A stretch of DNA of 64,000 bases from Bacteroidota bacterium (lineage in GTDB: Bacteria > Bacteroidota > Bacteroidia > Chitinophagales > Chitinophagaceae). The notes under the pieces were generated by a model. The model had not been told where the DNA came from and did no database searches. It worked only from the letters and a program-made list of their open reading frames with translations. The number at the start of each line of letters is the position of its first letter. Position 1 is the first letter of the stretch. The DNA is taken from positions 1-64,000 of the forward strand of contig JAEZGI010000020.1 in the NCBI GenBank assembly GCA_023416995.1, given 5' to 3'. Made by a program: the position numbers and the translations under genes. Shown here piece by piece: positions 35,671 to 44,351 of the stretch.

Positions 35671-35701
35671 AAGCAAAAGGGCCAACCTGCGTCGACCCTT
35701 T
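35671..35701 (-). terminator. Terminator of the AIM24-like gene
   Basis: On the minus strand AAAGGGTC, 10-base loop, GGCCCTTT (one G-U pair) at 35676-35701 is followed by TTGCTTT. It lies between convergent genes; pairing is better on the minus strand. Confidence 0.7.
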
Positions 35702-35766
35702 ATCAAATACTGTTACAGTTTTATTGCTTTGTTTATAGCAAATATGTAATTGTGACTCCAGGTAAG

Positions 35767-36558
35767 TTATCTTCCATCGCCATCAAGCAGATTGCCAAGA
35801 CCACCAAGCAAACTGCCCTCTTCTTTACGGTTGTAACTTCCATAAGCAAGTATCCTGCTTGCAAGTCTGCTGATTGGCAACGTCTGGATCCATACTTTAC
35901 CAGGTCCACGAAGTGTTGCGAAAAATAAGCCCTCACCACCAAAGATGGTATTTTTGATTCCACCTACAAATTGGATATCATAGTGTACCGTTTTGGTATA
36001 TGCCACAAGACAGCCTGTATCTATACGCAACAACTCGCCTGGTTGTAGTGTGCGTTCGAATACATGACCCCCTGCATGTACAAATGCAAATCCATCGCCT
36101 TCCAGTTTTTGCATAATGAAACCTTCACCTCCAAATAATCCCGTACCTAATCTTCTCTGGAACTCGATTCCAACAGTAACGCCTTTTGCCGCGCAAAGGA
36201 ATGAGTCTTTTTGTGCAACGATTTTTCCTCCATATTCCAAAAGATCCAATGCTATGATCTTACCGGGATAGGGTGATGCAAAACTCACCTTCTTTTTGCC
36301 ACTGCCGGCGTTTGTGAAGGCGGTCATGAATAAACTTTCACCCGTTATCAGACGCTTACCCGCAGATACCAGTTTGCCAAGAAAACCCCTGCTTTGCTGT
36401 GAACCGTCACCAAAAATCGTTTGCATTTCAACTCCTTCATCCATCATCATGAAGGCGCCGCTTTCTGCTACTGCCGTTTCTGCCGGATCAAGTTCAACTT
36501 CTACATATTGCATCTCTTCACCGTATATCCGGTAATCTATGTCATGATTTGTACGCAT
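35767..36558 (-). CDS. AIM24/TIGR00266 family protein
   Basis: This 263-aa soluble protein belongs to the AIM24/TIGR00266 family of beta-rich, glycine-rich proteins of unknown biochemical role (mitochondrial AIM24 relatives). Hallmarks are VAESGAFMMMDEGVEMQT near 29-47, FLCAAKGVTVGIEFQ, and LFGGEGFIMQKLEGDG followed by GGHVFERTLQPGELLRIDTG. It ends with a Gly/Leu-rich tail. It starts at the ATG at 36558, just after the efflux operon terminator. Confidence 0.88.
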   Translation of the reverse strand: MRTNHDIDYRIYGEEMQYVEVELDPAETAVAESGAFMMMDEGVEMQTIFGDGSQQSRGFLGKLVSAGKRLITGESLFMTAFTNAGSGKKKVSFASPYPGKIIALDLLEYGGKIVAQKDSFLCAAKGVTVGIEFQRRLGTGLFGGEGFIMQKLEGDGFAFVHAGGHVFERTLQPGELLRIDTGCLVAYTKTVHYDIQFVGGIKNTIFGGEGLFFATLRGPGKVWIQTLPISRLASRILAYGSYNRKEEGSLLGGLGNLLDGDGR

Positions 36559-36588
36559 ATTTTTATATAATTTAATAACGAAAGTTAT

Positions 36589-36623
36589 AAAAAAAAGCTG
36601 GCCGCAACACGACCAACTTTTTT
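36589..36623 (-). terminator. Terminator of the RND efflux operon
   Basis: On the minus strand GTTGGTCG, loop TGTTG, CGGCCAGC (two G-U pairs) at 36597-36617 is flanked by A and T runs, with eight T after the stem. Confidence 0.87.
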
Positions 36624-36699
36624 AGATAGCACGGATCAAAACAAACGTCTGGTACAGTTTCTTAGCCGGGTGCTTAACGTTTGCACTGCCGACATGGAA

Positions 36700-39600
36700 T
36701 CAAAACCAACTTCCTATGAAAGCTTCATTTACCCTGGCATTCTGCAATCTTCTTCTCCTTCTTCTTTTCTTATAACCATGTACCACCATAGTTGCCAGCA
36801 TTAATGGTATAAATAAAAGTGTAAGTGGCGGAATACCCAGTATACTGATCCATTGTCCACCGTACATGTTTCTCATTGGTCTTCTGAGTCGTTCTGCTAT
36901 GAGGTACATCGCCGGAACAATGATAAGTGTCATAAAAAATGCAAGTATCAATCCGAAGATGATCGTCCAGCTAAGTGGCTTCCAGAATGCTGCATTGTCT
37001 CCACCAAAAAAGATATGAGGATTCAATTCTGCAAACATGCTTATAAAATCAATGTTAAGTCCCACTGCCAGGGGGATCAGGCCAAGGATAGCCGCAACAG
37101 CAGTAAGCAATACAGGAATGATACGTGTTTTACCAGCCTGTATAATTGCTTCCCGTGTTTTTAAACCGCGCGCGCGGAGCTCTTCAGCAAATTCCAATAC
37201 CAGGATACCATTCTTAATTACAATACCTGCAAGACCAAGAATACCGACACCGGTCATAACCACCGATACTTCCATGCGTGTAATGGCGAAACCAAGTAAT
37301 ACACCTATCACACTAAATATAATCTCAGTAAGAATGATAACTGATTTACTGACAGAGTTAAACTGTAATACGAGGATAAACAAAATCAATACAAGGGCTA
37401 TGACCAGCGCTTTAGTAAGGAAGGCTCCTGTTTCAGCCTGTTGTTCACCTTCACCGGTTTGTTTAATGGTTACTCCATCAGGACGTTGTTTGAAATTATC
37501 GATATGGCGTTTCAATTCCGCATTAACAGCAGTTGGTGTATAACCCTGTGTGAGAAGCACGTTTGAACGGAGACTTATCACACGTTTAAAATCCTTCCTT
37601 TTTACACTACCCAGGGTAGATGTGAAGTCGACCTTAACTACTGAACTGATAGGTATCCTTTTGATACCTCCGGTCATTTCGCGGAAGATCAGGTTCATGT
37701 TCAGCAGATCCGGCAAACTACGTCTTTGCAGTTCTTCGTTACGAAGCTGAATTTTGTATTCGTCTTCTCCGTCTTTGATTTTTGAAACTTCACGACCAAA
37801 TAGCGCAGTTCTGATCTGCTGACCCACCTGTGCAGATGATACACCATTTATAAGTGCGCGCTGGCGATCAACCGTAAGCGTTATTTCAGGATTATTCAGG
37901 TCAACATCCATTTTCAATTCTTCAACACCGGCAACCTGTATGCTATCAAGGTAGTTTTTCAAAGCGACTGATGTTTTGATCAACTCATCAAAATCCTCAC
38001 TGGCAATTTCAATATTAACAGGTGGTTCAGTGGGAGGACCACTCGCTTCCTGGTCAACACTGATCTCAGCACCGGGAATGCCTTTTATCACCTGTCGTAT
38101 CGAATCGAGGTATGGCCGGGTTGATACTCCGGAACGTTTTTCAAACTCTACAAACGACACCTGCACACGACCGAGTTCACTTCTGGTACTTCTATCGCCT
38201 GAGGTGGGATCACTTGCCCCAACGCCAACATTACTGATTACGCTTTCCACTACAGGGTTCTCTTTGCCCGGCGCAATACCGAGCACGCCGTTTACTTTTT
38301 CTTCAAGACTGCGGGTAACAGAGTCTGTATAATCCACCGAAGTTCCAACCGGAAGTTTGAGATATACATAGATCTGGTTGGGATCGTTTCCGGGGAAGAA
38401 AACAACCGGTACCTGTCTTACTACAAACAACCCCAGCGAAAATATCAGCAATCCGAAAGTACCAAGCAACAGGTGCACCGGGCGCCAGCCTTTTAATGCC
38501 CACCGCAACAAATTTTCATAACTGTTCATGATTGCCGGTAACACACGGTTTTGGAAACCATGAATAAGATCTGAGAAGATGTATCGGTTCAGGACCACCA
38601 GGATAAGAATAAATAATAACAGGTTGCCCGCAAAGGTGAGACCTGCAACATCCAACAGGATACCCATGCCGACCGCAACCCAGAAAAGCGGTTTACGGAA
38701 GATGGCCGACTTAGGTTCTTTTACTCCATGCTCATCATGGTTCATGAAATCCACCGCAAAGATGGGGTTCATAATAAATGCGACGATCAACGATGCACTT
38801 AATGTAAAGATCAGCATCGTGGGCAGGTAGATCATAAACTTACCAATGATACCCGGCCAGAAAAGCAAAGGTACAAATGGAGCTAGTGTTGTTAGTGTAC
38901 CTGCTAACACTGGTATAAACACCTCACCAGCGGCCATGATAGCCGATTTCTCACTTGAAATCTTTCCTTTCCCTTCAACAAGTATCCGGTGCGTATTTTC
39001 AATAACCACAATCGCATCATCAACAATAATTCCCAGACCAAATAACAGGGCAAACAGTACAATGAAGTTCAGGGTTACATTTCCTCCCACTACAAGATCC
39101 GCCGCTGGCAGAAATACAAAGGCCACGAACATACTGAGTGGCACACTCAACGCAACGAAAAATGCGTTCACCACACCCATGAAAAACATGAGGATGATCA
39201 GTACGAAGATGAAACCCAATACGATGGTATTGATAAGTTCGTGGAAAGATGTCCTGGCGGCTTTACTCTGATCGCCGGTGATCACCACATCGACATTCTT
39301 CGGCAGACTGGTTGCCTTCATTTCCTCTGTAACTCTTTTAACATCGTCGGAAGTTTCAATAAGATTTTCTCCCGCTCTTTTTACGATGTTCAGGGTGATG
39401 ACATTTTTGCCATTTAACCTGGCAGTACTTTCCCGATCTTTCAGTGTGTCTTTGATTACGGCTATATCTTTAAGATAAACCGGTTCGCCTGAAGTATTTC
39501 TTACCACCACCTGCTCAATATCATAAGCCGTTCTGAACTGTCCTTTCAGTTGAAGGTTCCGACGCATGTTACCGACATCAAGCAAGCCGCCGCTGATATC

Positions 39601-40278
39601 CATGTTTTCACGGGCAACGGCGTTAGCGATATCATCAAATGTGATATTACTTGCCTGCATGCGGGCGTTGTCTACATTGATCTGGAATTCGCGTTCGGGT
39701 GCACCCACCAGGTCAACCCTGTTGATCTGCGGTAACTCTTCCAGCTTGTCCTGCATATCATCCGCATATTCCTTCAAACGCATCAGGTCAATATCGCCGC
39801 TAAGGTTAACATACATTACAGGTTGTTCACTTAAACTTACCTCCTGTGCCGTTGGTTCCTGTGTGAGATCTGTAGGAAGATCCTGTTTGGCCTTATCGAT
39901 CGCGTCTTTTACTTTCTGGAGGGCGATGTCAGGATTTACATCCGTATTAAATTCAACCTGGATAGCGGAGAAATCCTGTTGAGAAGTACTCGTAGTTTTT
40001 TCAATCTTAACTCCCGTAATACTTTTGATCTGTTTCTCTATCGGTTGCGTAACCAGGTTCTCGATATCCTTTGGTGAGTTACCTACATAGATAGTAGATA
40101 CGTAAATCGTAGGGATCACCAGGTCCGGGAACTGTTCTTTGGGAAGGGTGACGAACTGGTAGATACCTCCAAGACTTACAAAAAGCATCAGCAGGTAAAT
40201 GGAGGTCTTATTTTTTATACTCCAGGTGGTCGGCCTGAACTCCTTATGCGGACCATTTGGATTTTCAAGTGCGCTCAT
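36700..40278 (-). CDS. RND efflux transporter permease (AcrB-like)
   Basis: This 1192-aa inner-membrane pump of the hydrophobe/amphiphile RND family has twelve membrane helices in two halves and two large periplasmic loops. TM4 carries the Asp-Asp proton-relay pair in GIIVDDAIVVIEN. The N-terminus contains TTWSIKNKTSIYLLM and PKEQFPD typical of Bacteroidota AcrB homologues. The C-terminus ends with a basic segment (GYKKRRRRRRLQNARVNE) that should stay in the cytoplasm. It exports a substrate across the outer membrane with the adaptor and TolC-type protein encoded upstream. Substrates (drugs, bile salts, solvents, others) cannot be told from sequence. Confidence 0.95.
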   Translation of the reverse strand: MSALENPNGPHKEFRPTTWSIKNKTSIYLLMLFVSLGGIYQFVTLPKEQFPDLVIPTIYVSTIYVGNSPKDIENLVTQPIEKQIKSITGVKIEKTTSTSQQDFSAIQVEFNTDVNPDIALQKVKDAIDKAKQDLPTDLTQEPTAQEVSLSEQPVMYVNLSGDIDLMRLKEYADDMQDKLEELPQINRVDLVGAPEREFQINVDNARMQASNITFDDIANAVARENMDISGGLLDVGNMRRNLQLKGQFRTAYDIEQVVVRNTSGEPVYLKDIAVIKDTLKDRESTARLNGKNVITLNIVKRAGENLIETSDDVKRVTEEMKATSLPKNVDVVITGDQSKAARTSFHELINTIVLGFIFVLIILMFFMGVVNAFFVALSVPLSMFVAFVFLPAADLVVGGNVTLNFIVLFALLFGLGIIVDDAIVVIENTHRILVEGKGKISSEKSAIMAAGEVFIPVLAGTLTTLAPFVPLLFWPGIIGKFMIYLPTMLIFTLSASLIVAFIMNPIFAVDFMNHDEHGVKEPKSAIFRKPLFWVAVGMGILLDVAGLTFAGNLLLFILILVVLNRYIFSDLIHGFQNRVLPAIMNSYENLLRWALKGWRPVHLLLGTFGLLIFSLGLFVVRQVPVVFFPGNDPNQIYVYLKLPVGTSVDYTDSVTRSLEEKVNGVLGIAPGKENPVVESVISNVGVGASDPTSGDRSTRSELGRVQVSFVEFEKRSGVSTRPYLDSIRQVIKGIPGAEISVDQEASGPPTEPPVNIEIASEDFDELIKTSVALKNYLDSIQVAGVEELKMDVDLNNPEITLTVDRQRALINGVSSAQVGQQIRTALFGREVSKIKDGEDEYKIQLRNEELQRRSLPDLLNMNLIFREMTGGIKRIPISSVVKVDFTSTLGSVKRKDFKRVISLRSNVLLTQGYTPTAVNAELKRHIDNFKQRPDGVTIKQTGEGEQQAETGAFLTKALVIALVLILFILVLQFNSVSKSVIILTEIIFSVIGVLLGFAITRMEVSVVMTGVGILGLAGIVIKNGILVLEFAEELRARGLKTREAIIQAGKTRIIPVLLTAVAAILGLIPLAVGLNIDFISMFAELNPHIFFGGDNAAFWKPLSWTIIFGLILAFFMTLIIVPAMYLIAERLRRPMRNMYGGQWISILGIPPLTLLFIPLMLATMVVHGYKKRRRRRRLQNARVNEAFIGSWF

Positions 40279-40321
40279 ACAATTATTTTGATTGCGTTTT
40301 CATCAAGAGTTTTCTATCAAT

Positions 40322-41485
40322 CTATTTGGTAGAAGTGGTAATCAGCTGACCATCGTACAAGCCCTGGTATCCTTCGGTAATTAAAACATCACCTTGCTGT
40401 AGTCCTGATTTAATTTCGATCCTGTCTTCATATAACTGGCCTATCTCCACAGGCTTTTTCTTTGCAACTAACTTGTCTCCTTCCTGAACCGCCACGAGCA
40501 CGAATTTCCCTTTATCATCGTTTTGAATGGTATTCAGAGGAACGGTCAATGTGCTTGGTGTTGAGTAATCCTGGATCTGAACGTTGGCAAGCTGATTGGC
40601 GCGTAAATCCGTGCTTGCAGGAATCTTTGCTTCAACATAAAACGACCTGCTTGACGGGTCGATCACTTTCCCTTTAACAGTAACCTTTGCATTGATCGTT
40701 TTATTAATATCGGGAATGGTCACACGAAGATTAGCGCCGACATTCACCCGGTCAAGATAATTCTCGGGAACATTAACCCTTACTTTCAGATTGTTATTGT
40801 TAATAATACGGATGCCAGAAACAGTAGCGGACTGTGGACTGAAAAACTCACCCACTTTCAATGTTACCCAATCGGCCACTCCACTCAGTTCTGCACGAAC
40901 ATTCGACAGGTCCGACTGCTCACGGAGAAGCGCCATTTGTTTTTCAAGATTTTCAACATTCGATTTTGCCTGGAGTAATTCAACCTCGGTACCAATGTTC
41001 TGGTCCCACAGGTTTTTTCTTCTTTCATACAGCGTTTTAGCAAGATTCAATTGTACGGTCAGTTGATCCATTTGTTGTTGGATACCGATATTATCGAGTT
41101 TCACCAATAGTTGTCCTTTCCTGACATTTTCACCCTGCTTAACATAGATCTCACGCACCTGGCCACCCGCCCCTCTCGGCGTAACGTAAGCAATATTCTC
41201 AGCTTCAATAAGACCCTGCAGATCGATGTAATGTGTAAATGCCGATGGTGCCAGCGCAGCAGTGGTAACCAGTTTGGTGTTCTGGGCCCTGGCTGCACTG
41301 GTATCTGTTTTTGCGATATCGTCTTCAAGAACGGTAATTGATTCCTGCAGTTTTTTCTGCTGTTCCTGGAGTTTGGCTAACTGAGCCTTTTTCTCCTCAA
41401 GAGAGCCTTTAGGAGCAGCGTCACCGCATGCAAGCAGCAGGGATACAGTTACCGCTAAAATGCCTGTTCTATTGATGGTGTTCAT
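40322..41485 (-). CDS. RND efflux periplasmic adaptor lipoprotein
   Basis: This 387-aa membrane-fusion protein links the pump to the outer-membrane channel. The signal peptide ends in lipobox LLLAC (Cys20), followed by a short coiled coil (about 28-60), lipoyl/barrel-sandwich segments (VTPRGAGGQVREIYVKQGENV near 98-118), a helical hairpin (about 130-200), a beta-barrel and a membrane-proximal domain near 300-387. The order tolC, adaptor, permease in one direction with spacings of 35 and 43 bp makes an operon. Confidence 0.93.
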   Translation of the reverse strand: MNTINRTGILAVTVSLLLACGDAAPKGSLEEKKAQLAKLQEQQKKLQESITVLEDDIAKTDTSAARAQNTKLVTTAALAPSAFTHYIDLQGLIEAENIAYVTPRGAGGQVREIYVKQGENVRKGQLLVKLDNIGIQQQMDQLTVQLNLAKTLYERRKNLWDQNIGTEVELLQAKSNVENLEKQMALLREQSDLSNVRAELSGVADWVTLKVGEFFSPQSATVSGIRIINNNNLKVRVNVPENYLDRVNVGANLRVTIPDINKTINAKVTVKGKVIDPSSRSFYVEAKIPASTDLRANQLANVQIQDYSTPSTLTVPLNTIQNDDKGKFVLVAVQEGDKLVAKKKPVEIGQLYEDRIEIKSGLQQGDVLITEGYQGLYDGQLITTSTK

Positions 41486-41520
41486 ATCTTAATTTTTAAA
41501 GCTTATCAGTATTGGTTAAC

Positions 41521-42891
41521 TTATAATTTGCCGGTTGCTTTCAGGTAATCAACTTTAGCAACAATGGCGTCATATAATGCGGAGAAATAATTGTTCTGGG
41601 CTATCTTAAGATCGCCTTCGGCAGTTGTGATCTCGATGTTTGAACCCAGGCCCTGCTCGTATTTCAGCTTGGTTTGATTGTAAACACGCTCAGCAAGTTC
41701 AACGTTCTTTTTTTGTTCATCCATTGTGATGATGGCACTGCGAATGTTAATCTTTGCGGTTTCTATCTCGTTATTGATATTATTTTTTGTGTCTTCTATA
41801 TTGTTCCGGGTCTGCATCAGCTCAAACCTTGATCGCTTAATGCGGGCGTCTTTGCCAAAGCCGTCAAATATGGGAACGTTAATACTGATACCAACAAATG
41901 AAGTTGGGTACCATGGATAGCGCGGACCCCACTTCAACAGATCAAATTCTGTCCGGAACGCATTGCGGGTGTAATTGGCGTTTAGTTGTAATGTTGGAAT
42001 ATAAGTGTACTTATACCGCTTTACATTGAATTCGTTCAGTACTTCCTGAGTTTTCAACAACTGAAATTCCTTCCGGTTATTAAAATCAAATTCACCTTCA
42101 TCAATCACATTATTTTTGATCTCTTCTTCAGTTAAACTGTCTGTAAGAATCAGTGTTGACTGCACAGGCATACCCATAAGATATTTCAACCCGATATACC
42201 CGGCTTCAATCTGGTTTTGAAGCTTCACTTTTTCTGTGTTAAGGTTAGAGAGATTTACATTCACCTTATCAACATCAAGCCGTTCTGCAAAACCATTTTT
42301 ATATAATTGCTCTGTGTTGTTCAACAGCGTTTTTGTACGTTCAATATTTACATCAACCGTTGCAATCTGGCTTTTCGCAACTACCAACTGGTAATAGATC
42401 TTTTGCACATTCGCTTTGATTTGTTCAGTAGTGACCTCAACATTCAATCGGGCATAATCCATCGAAGCACGACGCGCCTGCAGCCCAACGAATACCTGGC
42501 CATCAAACAATATCTGGCTGGCGCTGGCACCATAGCTTGAATTGTATTTGGTGCCAAAGGGTATGGTGATGAAAGTGCCGGGAGTGCCGCCTGGCATCAG
42601 ATCGCCTGGTAATACACCCACTGGCACCTGCAGGTTGCGCACCATTGATCCTGACCCGCTGATCTGAGGGTATGCAGCAGCGGTTATCTCCCTGTTTGTT
42701 TGCTCCTGGACATTAATGTTGATAAGCGCATTTTTTACCTGAGTACTGTTTTTCATCGCATACTCAACACTTTCTTTCACGGAAAACTCAAACTGTGGAG
42801 GTTGTTGTGCCGACACAAAATTGCATACTGTGATAGAAAGCAATAACACCGCTGTTATCTTACTTATTCTTGTTACCGGGTGATGCTTCAT
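41521..42891 (-). CDS. TolC-family outer-membrane efflux protein
   Basis: This 456-aa protein forms the outer-membrane duct of the tripartite pump. The signal peptide ends near FVSAQ (residue 29). Two OEP repeats (about 40-235 and 265-450) show alternating helix-strand patterns, with YKNGFAERLDVDKVNVNLSN and YEQGLGSNIEITTAEGDLKI as the equivalent conserved segments. Its start overlaps the end of tetR by 32 bp, so translation is probably coupled. Confidence 0.93.
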   Translation of the reverse strand: MKHHPVTRISKITAVLLLSITVCNFVSAQQPPQFEFSVKESVEYAMKNSTQVKNALININVQEQTNREITAAAYPQISGSGSMVRNLQVPVGVLPGDLMPGGTPGTFITIPFGTKYNSSYGASASQILFDGQVFVGLQARRASMDYARLNVEVTTEQIKANVQKIYYQLVVAKSQIATVDVNIERTKTLLNNTEQLYKNGFAERLDVDKVNVNLSNLNTEKVKLQNQIEAGYIGLKYLMGMPVQSTLILTDSLTEEEIKNNVIDEGEFDFNNRKEFQLLKTQEVLNEFNVKRYKYTYIPTLQLNANYTRNAFRTEFDLLKWGPRYPWYPTSFVGISINVPIFDGFGKDARIKRSRFELMQTRNNIEDTKNNINNEIETAKINIRSAIITMDEQKKNVELAERVYNQTKLKYEQGLGSNIEITTAEGDLKIAQNNYFSALYDAIVAKVDYLKATGKL

Positions 42892-43507
42892 GATGTTGAT
42901 CTTTTTTAGTTCTTTCTTCTTTGTATTTCAGGATAAGCTTATAACCTTTCATTGATGCCGAAGCAAACAGGAAGTGTTCAAGTATTTCTGCCTGCAACTG
43001 AAATAATGTAAAGTGCCTGTCTTTAAAAAGCTCCTGGTTGAACATGATCAGGATCGATTCTAATCGGAACCTTGCGATGATCTCAACATTGATTTCAGGT
43101 CTGTACAAGCCTTCGGCTATTCCTCTTTCAAGATTTTGTTTTATGGTTTGGTATAAAAACCTGTCTTTATGCTCCAGGAACCGTTTGTAGGTCCTGGGAT
43201 GATACCGCTCAAGGTCGAACATGATAAAGGGGTTCATGTTCCTGAAAATTTTCGCGAGCATATCGAGGGCCAGGAATACCTCGGCTATTGCATCAGGAGC
43301 CTCTTTCTGATCTTTCTCACAAACCTGGCGGGAGAATTCGATCACATCCGCAATCACCGCATCCACTAACTCATCTTTATCAGCAAAATACTGGTAGATG
43401 GTTTTTTTCGACATACCCAGCTGTGTAGCTATCTCATCCATCGTAACCGACCGGATGCCGTACCTGTTGAACAGCTCATCTGCCTTTTGCTGAATGCGTT
43501 CTTTCAT
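42860..43507 (-). CDS. TetR/AcrR family transcriptional regulator
   Basis: This 215-aa regulator has an N-terminal helix-turn-helix (about 20-45, VTMDEIATQLGMSKKTIYQYF) and a C-terminal ligand-binding helical domain. As the first gene of the pump operon it is expected to repress its own promoter until a substrate binds. A 7-bp inverted repeat (43525-43552) overlaps the promoter just upstream and fits a TetR operator. The ATG at 43507 lies 8 nt after the -7 box. A strongly basic tail (KYKEERTKKDQHHEASPGNKNK) overlaps the tolC start region. Confidence 0.93.
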   Translation of the reverse strand: MKERIQQKADELFNRYGIRSVTMDEIATQLGMSKKTIYQYFADKDELVDAVIADVIEFSRQVCEKDQKEAPDAIAEVFLALDMLAKIFRNMNPFIMFDLERYHPRTYKRFLEHKDRFLYQTIKQNLERGIAEGLYRPEINVEIIARFRLESILIMFNQELFKDRHFTLFQLQAEILEHFLFASASMKGYKLILKYKEERTKKDQHHEASPGNKNK

Positions 43508-43515
43508 TGAGGAGG

Positions 43516-43546
43516 CAAAACTAGGGAAACTATTTTCGTAACCAAA
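43516..43546 (-). promoter_or_regulatory. Promoter of the tetR-efflux operon
   Basis: On the minus strand TTTG (43546-43543), exactly 19 nt, then TAGTTTTG (43523-43516) match the Bacteroidota consensus perfectly. Transcription should start within a few nt of the tetR ATG at 43507. Confidence 0.78.
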
Positions 43547-43552
43547 GTTTCC
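43525..43552. promoter_or_regulatory. Candidate TetR operator
   Basis: GGAAACT at 43525-43531 and AGTTTCC at 43546-43552 are perfect 7-bp arms 14 bp apart. The repeat spans the -33 box and the spacer of the operon promoter, where repressor binding would block polymerase. Assignment to the adjacent TetR protein is inference. Confidence 0.6.
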
Positions 43553-43679
43553 ATGATGTTTTTTTATTGTGTGTTTCCCGGGAGCAATAAACGGTCGAAT
43601 TTGGTAGACGAACGGCAGCCGAAGTTTATTTTACCACAGGTTTGAAGAAAATAGCGGATACAACCCCATCATATCACTG

Positions 43680-43687
43680 TAATTTTG
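43680..43687 (+). promoter_or_regulatory. -7 box upstream of DUF502 gene
   Basis: TAATTTTG matches TAnnTTTG. No TTTG lies 19 nt upstream, so it is a partial promoter call. If used, transcription starts after the alternative TTG at 43685 and supports the ATG at 43703 as the real start. Confidence 0.4.
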
Positions 43688-43702
43688 TTTAAACAGTTGA
43701 AG

Positions 43703-44350
43703 ATGAAGGCAAACCTGGTTCTAAAAAAATTGTTTCAATATTTTCTGCAGGGGTTGATTATCCTGGCGCCGATCGCGATAACCATCTGGAGCGTAGCGGC
43801 TCTTTTCACCTTTGCCGACAGCATATTACCGGCCCTGATCGAACGCCTGTTCCCCGGACTCTTTAAAGATTCATCACTGAACCCATTAAGGATTCCGGGT
43901 TTTGGAGTTGTATTGGTAGTAATCAGTGTTGTGTTTGTTGGTTATATCTCTTCGTCGTTCATAATCGGGAGACTGGTGGTTCTTTTTGATAAAGTGCTGG
44001 ATCATACTCCCGGGGTGAAAGTGATATACAGCACCGTTAAAGATTTTTTTGAGGCTTTTGCGGGAAACAAACGAAAGTTCACGAAATCGGTGCTGGTGAA
44101 TGTCAATGGGAATGATGCCTGGCAGATTGGTTTCGTAACCCAGCAGGAAGTGGAGCAATTTGGGCTGACAGACTATGTGGCGGTATACGTACCGAAGTCG
44201 TATGCGTTTACAGGTGAGCTATATTTTGTGAGAAAAGACGCCGTGCGGTTAATCGAAGACGTTAGTTCGGCCGAAGCCATGAAGTTTGCCATTTCCGGCG
44301 GTGTTACTGAAATTGAGGATGACCATGGAAGTCATCATAAACCGGTGTGA
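43703..44350 (+). CDS. DUF502 family membrane protein
   Basis: This is a 215-aa protein with two membrane helices near residues 15-40 and 60-85 and a soluble C-terminus, the layout of DUF502. Conserved pieces are the GLIILAPIAITIW segment in TM1 and the run PGVKVIYSTVKDFFEAF after TM2. The function is unknown. The ATG at 43703 is preferred over a TTG at 43685 because the latter overlaps a -7 box. The next gene starts 1 bp after its stop, so the two should be co-expressed. Confidence 0.85.
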   Translation: MKANLVLKKLFQYFLQGLIILAPIAITIWSVAALFTFADSILPALIERLFPGLFKDSSLNPLRIPGFGVVLVVISVVFVGYISSSFIIGRLVVLFDKVLDHTPGVKVIYSTVKDFFEAFAGNKRKFTKSVLVNVNGNDAWQIGFVTQQEVEQFGLTDYVAVYVPKSYAFTGELYFVRKDAVRLIEDVSSAEAMKFAISGGVTEIEDDHGSHHKPV

Positions 44351-44351
44351 G

